This document shows, piece by piece, positions 16,891 to 26,728 of a stretch of DNA of 43,001 nt (within the stretch, counting starts at the first letter, position 1; the number at the start of each line of letters is the position of its first letter). The notes under the pieces were generated by a model. That model was not told the origin of the DNA, searched no databases, and saw nothing but the letters and a program-made list of their open reading frames with translations. A program made the position numbers and the translations under genes. This stretch comes from Clostridia bacterium (GTDB taxonomy: Bacteria > Bacillota > Clostridia > Monoglobales > Monoglobaceae), in assembly GCA_017409575.1 (NCBI GenBank), contig JAFQSM010000033.1, positions 1 through 43,001 on the forward strand, written 5' to 3'.

Positions 16891-17805
16891 TTATGAAAAG
16901 AGCTCTTTCAAATATCTTGCCAATGCGTCCTGCCAGGTGGGCAGGGGAGCGAAGCCCATTTCTGCCAGCTTGGTTTTATCCAATCGGCTGTTGAAGGGGC
17001 GGGCGGCTTTAGAAAGGCCGTATTCTTCAGTGGTAACGGGAGTAACCTTGATGGTGTAGCCGGCCCGGCGGAAAATTTCGCAGGCAAAGTCATACCAACT
17101 GATATAACCGCCTTCATTGGTGGCATGGTAGTAGCCGTATTTTTCGGTTTCGATCATATCCACCAGCAAACGGCTCAGATCCAAGGTATAGGTGGGGGTA
17201 CCGATTTGGTCGTTTACCACCCGCAACGTATCATATTTTTTACCAATGTTCAGCATGGTTTTGATAAAGTTATTTCCGTTTAATCCAAATACCCATGCGA
17301 TACGGACAATGAAATATTGCTCCAGCGTATTTACAACTGCAAGCTCGCCATCCAATTTGGTTTGACCATAGACGCTGAGGGGAGCATAATCCTTACATTC
17401 GGGCTGCCAAGGCTCTTCTCCCTGACCGTTGAAGACATAGTCGGTGCTGATATACATCATCTTGCAGCCAAGTTCTTTGCAAGCTTCCGCTATATTGCGG
17501 GTACCGTCGACGTTGATCGCACGGACCTTTTCTTGATTTTCCGCGTCCTCTGCGGCATCTACCGCCGTCCAAGCGGCGCAATGGATCACCCCATCCGGTT
17601 TTTCCCGGGTGAGGATATTGCGGACACTCTTTTCATCGGTGATATCCATTGCCACATATTTCATAGCGGTTACGGCAGAGCCGTCCGGAATCCCATTATA
17701 TGCTGAGGCAATATCACTGCCGATACATTCATGGCCGCGTTTATGCAGTTCGTTTGCCACGTCGTGGCCCAACTGGCCGCCGACACCGGTTACAAATATT
17801 TTCAT
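16891..17805 (-). CDS. rmlD: dTDP-4-dehydrorhamnose reductase
   Basis: This 304-residue SDR enzyme catalyses the final step to dTDP-L-rhamnose. It has the cofactor motif VTGVGGQLGHDV (residues 5-16), the CAAWTAVDAAED segment, the catalytic YGQTKLDGE (YxxxK) and RIAWVFGLNGNNF. The start at 17805 lies 2 bp after the rmlB stop, so it is probably coupled to rmlB translation. Confidence 0.96.
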   Translation of the reverse strand: MKIFVTGVGGQLGHDVANELHKRGHECIGSDIASAYNGIPDGSAVTAMKYVAMDITDEKSVRNILTREKPDGVIHCAAWTAVDAAEDAENQEKVRAINVDGTRNIAEACKELGCKMMYISTDYVFNGQGEEPWQPECKDYAPLSVYGQTKLDGELAVVNTLEQYFIVRIAWVFGLNGNNFIKTMLNIGKKYDTLRVVNDQIGTPTYTLDLSRLLVDMIETEKYGYYHATNEGGYISWYDFACEIFRRAGYTIKVTPVTTEEYGLSKAARPFNSRLDKTKLAEMGFAPLPTWQDALARYLKELFS

Positions 17806-17807
17806 CG

Positions 17808-18827
17808 TTAGCGATTCCCGTACATTTTCTCGTAATAATTCTGATATTCACCGGAGATGATGGTTTGCCACCACTCTTTATTGTCCAGATACCATTGAAT
17901 CGTCTTCTGGATTCCGTCGACAAATTTGGTCTCAGGCAACCAGCCCAGCTCGGTATGGATCTTAGTGGGGTCGATGGCATAGCGCATATCGTGGCCCTTA
18001 CGATCGGTAACATAGGTGATCAGGCTTTCCGGCTTATCCAGAGCCTTGCAGATGATCTTTACAATATCGATATTCTTCATTTCGTTATGACCGCCGATAT
18101 TATAAACCTCGCCCACACGGCCCTTATGAATAATAAGGTCGATGGCCTTGCAGTGATCCTCTACATACAGCCAATCGCGGACATTGAGACCCTCACCGTA
18201 TACAGGCAGGGGCTTATCGGCCAGAGCGTTGGCGATCATCAAGGGGATCAGCTTCTCGGGGAAATGATAGGGGCCATAGTTATTGGAGCAGCGGGAGATG
18301 GTAATAGGCAGGCCAAAGGTGCGGTGATATGCCTGCACCAGCAGATCGGCGCCGGCCTTGGAAGAGGAGTAGGGAGAGCTGGTATGGATGGGGGTCTCCT
18401 CGGTGAAGAACAGGTCAGGACGATCCAGAGGCAGGTCGCCGTACACCTCGTCGGTAGAAACCTGATGATAACGCTGAATACCGTATTTACGGCAAGCATC
18501 CATCAGCACCTGCGTGCCTAAGATGTTGGTCTGCAGGAATACTTCAGGGTTTTCGATGGAGCGGTCTACATGGCTCTCTGCGGCAAAGTTGACGACAATG
18601 TCCGGATGCTCTTCTTCAAAAAGTTTATAAACGCCTTCACGGTCGCAGATATCCATCTTCACAAAACGGAAATGGGGATTATCCATTACAGGAGCCAGTG
18701 TAGAAAGATTGCCTGCATAGGTCAACTTATCCAGACAGATGATTCGGTAATCCGGGTACTTACCCAGCATATGGAATACGAAGTTGGAACCAATAAATCC
18801 GGCACCGCCGGTAACAATGATTGTCAT
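17808..18827 (-). CDS. rmlB: dTDP-glucose 4,6-dehydratase
   Basis: This 339-residue extended SDR makes dTDP-4-keto-6-deoxyglucose. It has VTGGAGFIGSNFV (NAD motif), AAESHVDRSI, STDEVYGDLPLD (catalytic Asp-Glu) and PYSSSKAGADLL (YxxxK). Length and motif order are classical. AAGGAG precedes the ATG. GC content is higher than in the flanking glycosyltransferase genes, as for the other rml genes, consistent with a conserved module inside a variable cluster. Confidence 0.97.
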   Translation of the reverse strand: MTIIVTGGAGFIGSNFVFHMLGKYPDYRIICLDKLTYAGNLSTLAPVMDNPHFRFVKMDICDREGVYKLFEEEHPDIVVNFAAESHVDRSIENPEVFLQTNILGTQVLMDACRKYGIQRYHQVSTDEVYGDLPLDRPDLFFTEETPIHTSSPYSSSKAGADLLVQAYHRTFGLPITISRCSNNYGPYHFPEKLIPLMIANALADKPLPVYGEGLNVRDWLYVEDHCKAIDLIIHKGRVGEVYNIGGHNEMKNIDIVKIICKALDKPESLITYVTDRKGHDMRYAIDPTKIHTELGWLPETKFVDGIQKTIQWYLDNKEWWQTIISGEYQNYYEKMYGNR

Positions 18828-18852
18828 AATCGTTTTCTCCTTCTAAAATAAT

Positions 18853-19743
18853 TTATTTATCGATGTATTTTCCGTCTAAAACATCTTTCAGATATTGGCC
18901 GTATTGGTTTTTCTTCAGAACCTCATAAACAGCCAGAACATCCTCTTTGGAAATCCAACCGTTCAGATAGGCAATTTCCTCCAAGCAGGCAATTTTGCGA
19001 TGCTGATGGGTCTCAACGGTCTTTACAAAGTTGGTGGCATCCACAAGGCTTTCATGGGTGCCGGTATCCAGCCAGGTAAACCCTTGGCCTAAAAGCTCCA
19101 CATTCAGCTCGCCCTTCTCCAGATAGATCCGGTTGAGATCGGTGATCTCCAGCTCCCCGCGGGCGGAGGGCTTCAGATTCTTTGCAAAATCAACAACGCG
19201 GTTATCATAGAAATAAAGGCCGGTAACGCAATAGTTGCTCTTGGGCTTGGCGGGCTTTTCTTCAATGGAGATGGCCTTGCCCTCGCTATCGAATTCCACA
19301 ATCCCGAAACGCTCGGGATCATCTACATAGTAGCCGAAAACAGTGGCGCCCTTGCCGCTCTCTGCGTTTTCAACAGCGGCTTTGAGGCGCTTCTTCAGGC
19401 CGTGGCCGGCGAAAATATTATCGCCCAGTACCATGGCGGCAGTATCGTCGCCGATAAAGTCTGCGCCCAGAATAAAGGCCTGAGCCAGCCCGTCGGGAGA
19501 AGGCTGCTCCACATAGCTCAGGTTTACACCGAATTGGTGCCCATCGCCCAAAAGCTGCTCAAAGCGGGGCAGATCCTGAGGGGTGGAGATGATCAGAATA
19601 TCCCGGATCCCTGCATTCATCAAGACAGACATGGGATAATAGATCATGGGCTTATCATAGATGGGTAAAAGTTGCTTGGATGTTACCTTAGTCAGGGGAT
19701 AGAGTCGAGTGCCGGACCCGCCGGCTAAAATGATACCTTTCAT
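18853..19743 (-). CDS. rmlA: Glucose-1-phosphate thymidylyltransferase
   Basis: This 296-residue nucleotidyltransferase joins dTTP and glucose-1-phosphate to form dTDP-glucose, the entry step of the rhamnose pathway. The motif [20 protein letters not shown] is at residues 4-23, followed by [29 protein letters not shown] and [13 protein letters not shown]. It is a short-form RmlA. GGAGGA precedes the ATG. Expression is normally limited by feedback from dTDP-rhamnose in this family. Confidence 0.97.
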   Translation of the reverse strand: MKGIILAGGSGTRLYPLTKVTSKQLLPIYDKPMIYYPMSVLMNAGIRDILIISTPQDLPRFEQLLGDGHQFGVNLSYVEQPSPDGLAQAFILGADFIGDDTAAMVLGDNIFAGHGLKKRLKAAVENAESGKGATVFGYYVDDPERFGIVEFDSEGKAISIEEKPAKPKSNYCVTGLYFYDNRVVDFAKNLKPSARGELEITDLNRIYLEKGELNVELLGQGFTWLDTGTHESLVDATNFVKTVETHQHRKIACLEEIAYLNGWISKEDVLAVYEVLKKNQYGQYLKDVLDGKYIDK

Positions 19744-19806
19744 AGTAGTCCTCCAAAAACATATTTAATTTATGTGCGCAGACATTTGTTTCACAATGTT
19801 GCAATC

Positions 19807-21324
19807 TTAAGCCTGATAACCGATCTCGTTTTGCTCAGCAGCATGCTTTTTCTGCCAAGCATTTACGCAAAGCACACAACAGTACATCAAAACGCATGGA
19901 GCTGTATTCATATATGGTTGCAGTACAGAATAAACCATTAGTCCAATCAACCCTACGGCCCAAACGGCGCTGAGTAAAAATGGCTGACGGCGGATTATTC
20001 TCTTCAAAATGTCAATGATTACAACACACGCCGGAATCAAAAAGAGCAGAAGGCCCAATAGGCCCGTTTTGGCCCAAAGATCTAAATAAAAAAATTCAGG
20101 CGGTGTTTCGCGCTCGGGTAAACGCATGCCCAACCCAACACCGCATAACGGATTGGTATCAATGCGCGCCTGAAGCAACTTTTTGGTGTTTTCACGAATA
20201 TTATCGGAAAGAAGCGTTGCTTGAAGATACTCATCTTCATTTTCGAAGCCTATGATTTCCTCCGGAGGAGTTGTATTTTCCGGAATTTCCGGGGTTTCAT
20301 TTGTTGAAGGATTGGTGCCTGGTGTTTCTTGCTGCTCATTATTAATATTTGAACCGGGCGTTTCTTGCTGTTCATTATTAATGATTGAATCAGGTGTTTC
20401 TCCCTGCTCATTATTAATGTTTGTATCAGGTGTTTCTTGCTGTGTAACAAATACACGTTGCAATGCATACCCAAAATAATTTGTTTTGGCAGCCGTTGAG
20501 AAACACACAATTATTACCGCGCAAGTTACAACGGATGTGGCAATTCCCTTGGCAACAAACAAGCGAGACTTTTGATCTGCTTTCAGGAAAACCAACAATA
20601 TCGCCAATGCCGCCGCAACAAAGGTTGCTAAATACAGCGTTCTTGTGAAAGACATCAAAATGCAAAACAAGTTTAAGCCGATTATGATCGAATATCTAAT
20701 TGTATGTTGCCGATCTGTTGCAAGAAAATATAGTGCAAATGCACAGCCAAACAGTTGCATCGGTGTGCTGACAAATAAAATACGGCAAATGACATCCGAA
20801 ATTCTGGTGAAGTTGATCATCTGGCCATAATAGCCCAAATAGAGAAGCTTGTCAAATAAAGCTGGCAAGAACAAATAACTAATATAAAAAATAATTGTAA
20901 GAATGCTCAAAGCCAGGCTCCCATAAACTACAATTTTCATCAGCTTAATTATACGTGATTCGCGATTCAAAATTGTCAGAATTAAGGGGAACAAAGAAAA
21001 ATAAATGACTCTTTGCAAATCCTCTGTAATATGACCAATATCATTGCCTGCTTGATATCCACGAACTGCAGAAATCAGAATCCACACACCATAAGCAATG
21101 AGAAGCCATAGCGTAGAATTCTTGAGGATGTCTTTTATATTACAAATCAATAATGCTAATGATCCGATAACCATTACGGGAATGACAATACTCCAAACAG
21201 AAAATCCCAATTCAACCGCATAATTGGCGGTGCCAAAGAAAACCCCATTCGCTATTGCCACACATAATGCAATATAGGCAACATTCTCGGCAGATCGAAG
21301 AATGCTTTTTATATTTACGTTCAT
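19807..21324 (-). CDS. O-antigen/capsule polymerase-like membrane protein (Wzy type) with internal tandem repeats
   Basis: This is a 505-residue protein with about 10-12 predicted membrane helices and the architecture of Wzy/WaaL O-antigen ligase-like proteins, including the late TNPLCGVGLGMRLPE segment typical of that superfamily. It would polymerise lipid-linked units on the outer face. A hydrophilic, Glu/Asn/Thr/Pro-rich loop contains three and a half 12-residue repeats of the form ETPxxxINNEQx, encoded by 36-bp units at 20321-20440, just before the conserved segment. I chose the ATG at 21324 behind AAAGGTGATAAG, 4 bp after the WbsX stop. The Wzy call is by topology and context. Confidence 0.8.
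   Translation of the reverse strand: MNVNIKSILRSAENVAYIALCVAIANGVFFGTANYAVELGFSVWSIVIPVMVIGSLALLICNIKDILKNSTLWLLIAYGVWILISAVRGYQAGNDIGHITEDLQRVIYFSLFPLILTILNRESRIIKLMKIVVYGSLALSILTIIFYISYLFLPALFDKLLYLGYYGQMINFTRISDVICRILFVSTPMQLFGCAFALYFLATDRQHTIRYSIIIGLNLFCILMSFTRTLYLATFVAAALAILLVFLKADQKSRLFVAKGIATSVVTCAVIIVCFSTAAKTNYFGYALQRVFVTQQETPDTNINNEQGETPDSIINNEQQETPGSNINNEQQETPGTNPSTNETPEIPENTTPPEEIIGFENEDEYLQATLLSDNIRENTKKLLQARIDTNPLCGVGLGMRLPERETPPEFFYLDLWAKTGLLGLLLFLIPACVVIIDILKRIIRRQPFLLSAVWAVGLIGLMVYSVLQPYMNTAPCVLMYCCVLCVNAWQKKHAAEQNEIGYQA
20321..20440. repeat. 36-bp in-frame tandem repeat inside the polymerase gene
   Basis: Units run 20321-20356, 20357-20392 and 20393-20428, with a partial fourth. 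Each begins GGYGTTTC and contains CATTATTAAT. They differ at a few positions and code for acidic, proline-containing 12-residue repeats in an extracytoplasmic loop. Confidence 0.88.
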
Positions 21325-21328
21325 CTTA

Positions 21329-22537
21329 TCACCTTTCTTCCTCTGGATGGCTGCGGAAAATTGGCATCTCTCCGTTTGCAATCAGTGCATTCTTCAGCGC
21401 TTCAAGATATCCATAGCCGTATCTTTCGTCCGGCTCCATATAACCTCCTTCTGCCCATTCATTCCAAGCAAACAGAAAAATCATATCTTTGTGATAAACA
21501 TCTTTCGCGCGTTTGATCTGCTGCGTCATATATTTTTGAAATTTTTCCGGAGTAGCATCAAGGAAAACGCGCCCCTTTTCTTTGTGGCGAGGGGTATTAT
21601 CCCAACCAACGAAGGCACCAGGGATGCATTTTTCGCTTTCGGGGCAATGGGACAAGGCAGCTTGCCATACATCGTCATAACTTTGCTTAATTAATCCTTG
21701 CGGATGGATATTGCGCACGGCATCCCAAATCTTTTGATAACCTTTCTGGATAGCGCTGTCGGAGTGTTTTTCCGCCAGCTTTAGGCCGATCTTATCCATT
21801 TTTTCTACTATTTTGCCCTTGATATCTCGCAGGAATTTATAGCCGGATTTATCCATGTCGTTCAGTGCATAGGCAGGCTGATATTCGATGTTATAAGTGA
21901 ATCGGCTGTCATCGCGGCCTTCTTTCAAATCAAAAGCAATATGTTGATAGGCAAATTCCAACCCCGGGAAACCGTTTTCTATGGCCAGCTTCTGCCAATA
22001 ATCCAACATTTCATTGAGGCAATCAATGATTTCCGCTCTATAAATAACCACCAAAGGTTTACCGTTGTTGCAGATATATCGTGGATCTTTCAAATAAGGA
22101 AGCAAATAGTTAAAATGTTCTTCCCATTCTTTGGGGCCGCCATAATATTGAGCAATAAGAATTTGCTGTTGCTTGTCTACCCATGCTTTGGTCCAATGTT
22201 CATTGGCCCAGCAGATGCAAAAGGGGAGATCCAATTCCCTATGCTCAAGGAAATGTTCTACCGGCTTTTCCAAAAGCAGATGCCCGTCGAACCAATAATG
22301 GTAGAAGCAAAAACCGTAAACGCCGTATTCCTTTGCCAGATCCACCTGCCATTGCATGACATCATGGTCCAGCAAATTGTAATAATTCTGATTCAAAGGG
22401 ACTCGAGGTTGGTAATGCTCGTCGAAAAGAGGCTTGGCTTTTTTTACATTGACCCACTCGGTAAACCCTTTACCCCACCATTCATCATTTTCTTTGATAG
22501 CATGAAATTGGGGAAGGTAAAATGCAATCGTTTTCAT
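21329..22537 (-). CDS. WbsX-type glycan biosynthesis protein (GH99-like domain)
   Basis: This 402-residue protein starts MKTIAFYLPQFHAIKENDEW and continues with WGKGFTEWVNVKKAKPLF, YGFCFYHYWFDGHLLLEKP, CWANEHWTKAW and, late, FLFAWNEWAEGGYMEPD. These match the WbsX family, a TIM-barrel protein related to GH99 and common in O-antigen and rhamnan clusters, where it is annotated as a glycosyltransferase or glycosidase-like factor of uncertain role. AAGGCGAG precedes the ATG. It lies between a GT2 gene and the polymerase. Confidence 0.9.
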   Translation of the reverse strand: MKTIAFYLPQFHAIKENDEWWGKGFTEWVNVKKAKPLFDEHYQPRVPLNQNYYNLLDHDVMQWQVDLAKEYGVYGFCFYHYWFDGHLLLEKPVEHFLEHRELDLPFCICWANEHWTKAWVDKQQQILIAQYYGGPKEWEEHFNYLLPYLKDPRYICNNGKPLVVIYRAEIIDCLNEMLDYWQKLAIENGFPGLEFAYQHIAFDLKEGRDDSRFTYNIEYQPAYALNDMDKSGYKFLRDIKGKIVEKMDKIGLKLAEKHSDSAIQKGYQKIWDAVRNIHPQGLIKQSYDDVWQAALSHCPESEKCIPGAFVGWDNTPRHKEKGRVFLDATPEKFQKYMTQQIKRAKDVYHKDMIFLFAWNEWAEGGYMEPDERYGYGYLEALKNALIANGEMPIFRSHPEEER

Positions 22538-22555
22538 GATCTCGCCTTTCTGGTA

Positions 22556-23527
22556 TTAGTCTGAAAAAAGTATTCTTGCGCTGTAATAAAATAGTAGTTT
22601 AGATATTTGATACAAACGGCCGGCAATGTGTTGCATCCGGGGCAATCGTTTTATTTGGTAGCTGCATTTTTTGAATTCTACGAGTTTTGTCAATTTTAGA
22701 AAATCATTCTTACTTAACTGTAAAGCAGCCCGTCTCAAAATTCCCAATAAAAATCTGGCTTTCCCCATTTCAAAGAAAACCTTAGCGGCGGTTGTATTGC
22801 ATCCTTGGAGCTTTTTCTCCAGCCGTTCAAAGCCGTTTAGGCCATCAATATACTTGGTCGTATCGCTGCTTCTTAGCAAAGACCCCTCATGAGTACGGTA
22901 AACATATAGTTGGTTGTCGCACTCACAAACGTGCTCAGCAGCATTAAGGCACTCGGTGATAAACATCAAATCTTCGCAATATCTGCAGCCTTCATCAAAG
23001 ATGAGCTGATTGCTTTGCACCCATTTTCTGTTCAAAATCAAACATACCGGTGCGATCCAATCTGTGTAATGGCGATGCATCGCTTCAGCACTTGTCAATA
23101 AGCTGTAACGAGGGCTTCCTGCGGGCTTTATCGGTGTATTATCGCCTACAGGAATTACCTGCAACCGACAATAGCCCATTTGGGCATCCTTGCCTTCAAC
23201 CGCACCCAACAAATATTCCAGATACTCCGGCAACAAGATATCATCACTATCGCAAAATGCTATCCAGTCCGCCTCTGCATGGGTTATTCCAAAATTTCGA
23301 GCGGCGGAGGGGCCTTTATTCTCCTGCTGCAATATTAAAAAATCAAGAGAAGCCTTTGGGAGTAATTCGGCCAATACATTATAACTATTGTCTTTTGACC
23401 CATCATCCACAAAGATAACGCGAAAATCCTTCATTCGTTGCCCTTCTAATGTTTGAATAAGACCGGGAATCAAGTCTGCACGGTTATAAATTGGAATGAT
23501 CAAATCAATTGCCTTTGATATAGCCAT
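22556..23527 (-). CDS. Glycosyltransferase family 2
   Basis: This 323-residue protein has a GT-A fold at residues 7-220: DLIIPIYNRADLIPGLIQTL, FVDDGSKDNSY, GPSAARNFGI and the metal-binding FCDSDDILLPEYL. The C-terminal 90 residues are basic and hydrophobic and may associate with the membrane. It transfers a sugar of unknown identity to the repeat unit. The ribosome site AAGGAG is seven bases from the ATG. Confidence 0.92.
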   Translation of the reverse strand: MAISKAIDLIIPIYNRADLIPGLIQTLEGQRMKDFRVIFVDDGSKDNSYNVLAELLPKASLDFLILQQENKGPSAARNFGITHAEADWIAFCDSDDILLPEYLEYLLGAVEGKDAQMGYCRLQVIPVGDNTPIKPAGSPRYSLLTSAEAMHRHYTDWIAPVCLILNRKWVQSNQLIFDEGCRYCEDLMFITECLNAAEHVCECDNQLYVYRTHEGSLLRSSDTTKYIDGLNGFERLEKKLQGCNTTAAKVFFEMGKARFLLGILRRAALQLSKNDFLKLTKLVEFKKCSYQIKRLPRMQHIAGRLYQISKLLFYYSARILFSD

Positions 23528-23555
23528 AGCATCTCCTTCTTGCTTGTTGCTTCAA

Positions 23556-24662
23556 TTATATGATGGTTTCAAGAATCTCGTTGACTCGCTTTTTGAATGC
23601 GTCCTCCGTAAAATATTCCAAAAAGAAAGAAGGAACACCCTCTCTGCTTTGATTAGAAAATTGAATCATCTCAATATAATCCATCCTCAAATCAGAAAGA
23701 TTCATTCCAACTCCCTTGGACTTTACAAAATACCAAGTGTCGCCCTGAATATTATTAATAATGGGCAGGCCATACTCGAAATAATCTATACTCTTCATGG
23801 TAAGACCCACGAACACAGTTTGCTTCATAATATTTAGCCCGAAATGGCACTGATCCATGATCTGCTGTTTTTTCTCGGCATCATAGATCTTGCCATGGTA
23901 AATGACATTAGCGCCTGCACCTGATGCACGGTCAATCAATTCTCGCCTGTTTTCGCCATCACCAATAATATGCAGTTCCACATCCCCTTTGATATTTCGA
24001 ATAATTTGTTCGATACAAGAGATATCGATGATGTTGTTGATAGAACCTAAATAGCACAGAGAAACCCGATCCGTAGGAGGGTTGGGGTTGCTGACAGAAC
24101 CCGTGCTTTTTCGGCCAAGATATAGGGTGTGCATTTTTTGGTGGTCGCATACCCCGTGAAGAATCGACTGAAACAGATTACATTCCGTTACCACGGCATC
24201 GGCATACCGCAAATATTGATCCCGCAACTTACGCCAATTTGTAAAAGGGGGTATATTCTTAAAACGAGAAATCGGCATGGTTTCCGGCCACATATCAATC
24301 AGATCCATCACCAACTTAACCTTGGGATGCTTTGCTTTATATGCAGAGGCCGTCTTTGCTAATGAATTCGGTGGAATCAGCACCCAAAGCAGATCCGGTT
24401 GATATTCTTCCATTTTCCTTTGCGCCGCTTTGGCAAAACCATCATGGGACATCAGCCGTTGGGGCGAAAGGTTCTTTGTATAAGGTTTAACATGAATCAT
24501 TTCAAAATGATCCGGGCAAGTCTGCCTGATCGTTTTGTGCATATGAAGCCAATCGGATGTAATAACCTTTACTTCGCAACCGTTTTCTTGAAAATAGTCG
24601 CACAGCAACTCCACCCGCTGCTCATAGGTTTCAAAACAGTTGACAATCATCACCCGCTGCAT
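23556..24662 (-). CDS. Glycosyltransferase family 4-like (GT-B)
   Basis: This 368-residue protein opens MQRVMIVNCFETYEQRVELL and contains KLVMDLIDMWPETMP and YADAVVTECNLF in the N-terminal lobe. The C-terminal lobe has LCYLGSINNIIDI, ELHIIGDGENRREL and IKQTVFVGLTMKSIDYFEYG, the donor-nucleotide site of GT4-like enzymes. The ATG overlaps the preceding stop as TAATG, a coupled arrangement, with GGAGG in front. Donor and acceptor are unknown. Confidence 0.87.
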   Translation of the reverse strand: MQRVMIVNCFETYEQRVELLCDYFQENGCEVKVITSDWLHMHKTIRQTCPDHFEMIHVKPYTKNLSPQRLMSHDGFAKAAQRKMEEYQPDLLWVLIPPNSLAKTASAYKAKHPKVKLVMDLIDMWPETMPISRFKNIPPFTNWRKLRDQYLRYADAVVTECNLFQSILHGVCDHQKMHTLYLGRKSTGSVSNPNPPTDRVSLCYLGSINNIIDISCIEQIIRNIKGDVELHIIGDGENRRELIDRASGAGANVIYHGKIYDAEKKQQIMDQCHFGLNIMKQTVFVGLTMKSIDYFEYGLPIINNIQGDTWYFVKSKGVGMNLSDLRMDYIEMIQFSNQSREGVPSFFLEYFTEDAFKKRVNEILETII

Positions 24663-25537
24663 TATTCTGCCTCCGTCTCAATGATCGATTCCTGAAGTTC
24701 AAATTTACAATAATTGCAAGGATATTTACTCATTTCGATATCATAGCTCATGTTTCCAAACGCCTTGTTTACCAATCCGGTACAATGGCTCAAAAGTTTC
24801 AACACCCAGGTAAATCCGGGGACAATGACAATCTTTTTCCCGTGAGCCTTAGCAATCTGCCGCACCAGATCTGTAGTATTGGAATATTCCGCGTTTTGGG
24901 GCCAGAAGATGCCCTGTTCCTGGTTTTCTACCATTAAGCGAACAAACTCCATCAGGTTGCCGATAAACAGCATGGAACGCTGATTATCTACTTTGGGAAA
25001 TATCGGCAGTTTTTGCCCCAATTTGCTGAGTACGGGATAGTTTCCCTTGCTTCCGGGACCATAGATCATGGGCGGGCGCAAGATCACAACCTTAAAAAAA
25101 TCATCATTTAGAGGCAGAATCCCTTTTTCCGCTTGCACCTTACTGTCTCCATAACTGTTGGCGGGAGATACCGGGGTATCTTTAGTAATCATCTTGGTTT
25201 TTCCGATGGGGGCGCTTTCACCGTAGACGATAGCGGAGCTCATAAAAATAAATTGTTTCGCCCCTTCCGTCTTGGCCTTCTTTGCGGTTTCTATGGTCAG
25301 ATCTGTATTTATCGCATAGTAAAGCTTGGCCTTCTCCGGGCTGATTTTGCCGTTATCGGAGTGCGCAATTCCTGCCACATGAAATATTGCATCATAGCCG
25401 GCAAAGGATTTTTCCCGCCAGGAGCCGTCGATCATATCCACAGTGTCCACCTGATATTGCTCCGGCCATTGCTGCAGATATTTTTCAAAAGAGGTGCCGA
25501 TATAGCTGTTTGCACCGGCGATCAGAATTTTTTTCAT
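24662..25537 (-). CDS. NAD-dependent nucleotide-sugar epimerase (SDR)
   Basis: This 291-residue SDR has AGANSYIGTSFEKYL (cofactor), FHVAGIAHSDNGKI, FMSSAIVYGES and the catalytic SYGDSKVQAE (YxxxK). It is likely to epimerise UDP-GlcNAc or UDP-Glc at C4, as such short GalE-like enzymes often sit next to PglC-type transferases. That substrate is inferred. The start is 1 bp after the sugar-transferase stop, so the genes are coupled. Confidence 0.87.
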   Translation of the reverse strand: MKKILIAGANSYIGTSFEKYLQQWPEQYQVDTVDMIDGSWREKSFAGYDAIFHVAGIAHSDNGKISPEKAKLYYAINTDLTIETAKKAKTEGAKQFIFMSSAIVYGESAPIGKTKMITKDTPVSPANSYGDSKVQAEKGILPLNDDFFKVVILRPPMIYGPGSKGNYPVLSKLGQKLPIFPKVDNQRSMLFIGNLMEFVRLMVENQEQGIFWPQNAEYSNTTDLVRQIAKAHGKKIVIVPGFTWVLKLLSHCTGLVNKAFGNMSYDIEMSKYPCNYCKFELQESIIETEAE

Positions 25538-25538
25538 T

Positions 25539-26171
25539 TTATTTCTGCTCGTCCTTTTCTTTTTCCATGGCGCCGGTGCCTCCTTCTACCACTCCGTCGC
25601 TTTTGAGCACAGAGGAAATGGTGCCGAGGAAGCATTTCACGTCGAATAGAAAGCTCATTTTTTCTACATACTCGCCATCCAGCTTCGCCTTAACATCAAT
25701 GGGGAGCTCATCCCGCCCGTTGATCTGGGCCCATCCCGTAAGGCCGGGTTTTACAGCATTGGCGCCGTATTTTGCGCGCTCTGCATAGAGATCTTCCTGA
25801 TTCCAAAGCGCAGGCCGAGGGCCGATGATGCTCATTTGCCCCAAGAAAATATTGAAGATTTGGGGCAATTCATCCAGGCTTGTCTTTCGCAAAAAGCCGC
25901 CGACTTTGGTAATATATTGCTCGGGGTTCTCCAGCAGGTGCGTTGGAGTATCCTTCGGCGTACACATTTTCATGGACCGATATTTATAAATCTGAAAATA
26001 GCGAATCTGCCCGTCTTTATCCTGAGCGATGCGTTTTTGCCGGAAAAATATCGGGCCGGGATCATCCGCTTTAATGGCGACAGCCAAAATCAGCCATACG
26101 GGGGTCAATACTAAGATGCCGATGGCAGACAACAAAATATCAATGATTCGTTTCCAAAATTTTTGATACAT
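25539..26171 (-). CDS. Initiating sugar-1-phosphate transferase (PglC/WcaJ catalytic type)
   Basis: This is a 210-residue monotopic phosphoglycosyltransferase that puts the first sugar phosphate on undecaprenyl phosphate. It has one N-terminal re-entrant membrane helix (residues 7-30), then IYKYRSMK, RKTSLDELPQIFNIFLGQMS (catalytic Asp-Glu pair), IIGPRPALWNQEDL and KPGLTGWAQINGRDEL. It lacks the multi-helix N-domain of WbaP-like enzymes and so is the small form. It is the second gene of the operon. The tail is highly charged. Confidence 0.95.
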   Translation of the reverse strand: MYQKFWKRIIDILLSAIGILVLTPVWLILAVAIKADDPGPIFFRQKRIAQDKDGQIRYFQIYKYRSMKMCTPKDTPTHLLENPEQYITKVGGFLRKTSLDELPQIFNIFLGQMSIIGPRPALWNQEDLYAERAKYGANAVKPGLTGWAQINGRDELPIDVKAKLDGEYVEKMSFLFDVKCFLGTISSVLKSDGVVEGGTGAMEKEKDEQK

Positions 26172-26206
26172 TTCAAACCTCTCTTATCAAATTAAAGGGA
26201 TGGGGT

Positions 26207-26728
26207 TTATGCGTTGTTGTATACTGTATTGCAAGGAATCTTGGTGCCGGAGGGGACCGTTGCGTTGCCGGCAACGGTGGCATTGCAATCCACCTGAATA
26301 CAATCGCCGCAAACAGCGGCGTGGTTGATGACAGCGCCGGCGCAAACCAGACAGCCTTTTCCTAAAATACAGCCTGCGTGAACCACTGCCATCGGCTCAA
26401 TAATACACCCTTTCTCCATTCGGGCAGAGGGGGAAATATAAGCTTTGGGAGAAACCAACGTCCTCAGGGTCAGCCGGGGATTCTTTTCAATCCTTTGAAT
26501 CAGATTCATCCGAACAGCCGGATTCCCAATGGCGACAATAATGTCGGCATATCTTCCGCTCAACGCTTCAAGGTCTTTTGTAGTGCCGATTACCATTGCT
26601 CCGTCGGGCGCTTGCTGAGCACCGTCGTCAATAAAGTCGATGCGATCGAAGCAATTCATACTCTCGGCAATTTCTTTGGCAACCAAGCCGTAGATGCCGG
26701 CGCCGGCAATCAATAAGCTTTTATCCAT
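26207..26728 (-). CDS. PglD/NeuD-like sugar O/N-acyltransferase
   Basis: This is a 173-residue protein. Residues 1-90 form a Rossmann-like N-domain (LLIAGAGIYGLVAKEIAESM, then IVAIGNPAVRMNLI); residues 95-173 form left-handed beta-helix hexapeptide repeats (ISPSARMEKGCIIEPMAVVH, CILGKGCLVCAGAVI) with the histidine in VINHAAVCG. It is shorter than usual PglD proteins (190-215). It uses acetyl-CoA on an amino-sugar nucleotide. It is the first gene of the operon and has a strong ribosome site, AAGGAG. Confidence 0.87.
   Translation of the reverse strand: MDKSLLIAGAGIYGLVAKEIAESMNCFDRIDFIDDGAQQAPDGAMVIGTTKDLEALSGRYADIIVAIGNPAVRMNLIQRIEKNPRLTLRTLVSPKAYISPSARMEKGCIIEPMAVVHAGCILGKGCLVCAGAVINHAAVCGDCIQVDCNATVAGNATVPSGTKIPCNTVYNNA

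Noticed and set aside
8048..26728. Complete bacillosamine (pglFED) pathway
   Set aside because: PglD-, PglC- and aminotransferase-like genes are present but no PglF-type membrane dehydratase, and the aminotransferase is far from the PglD-like gene.
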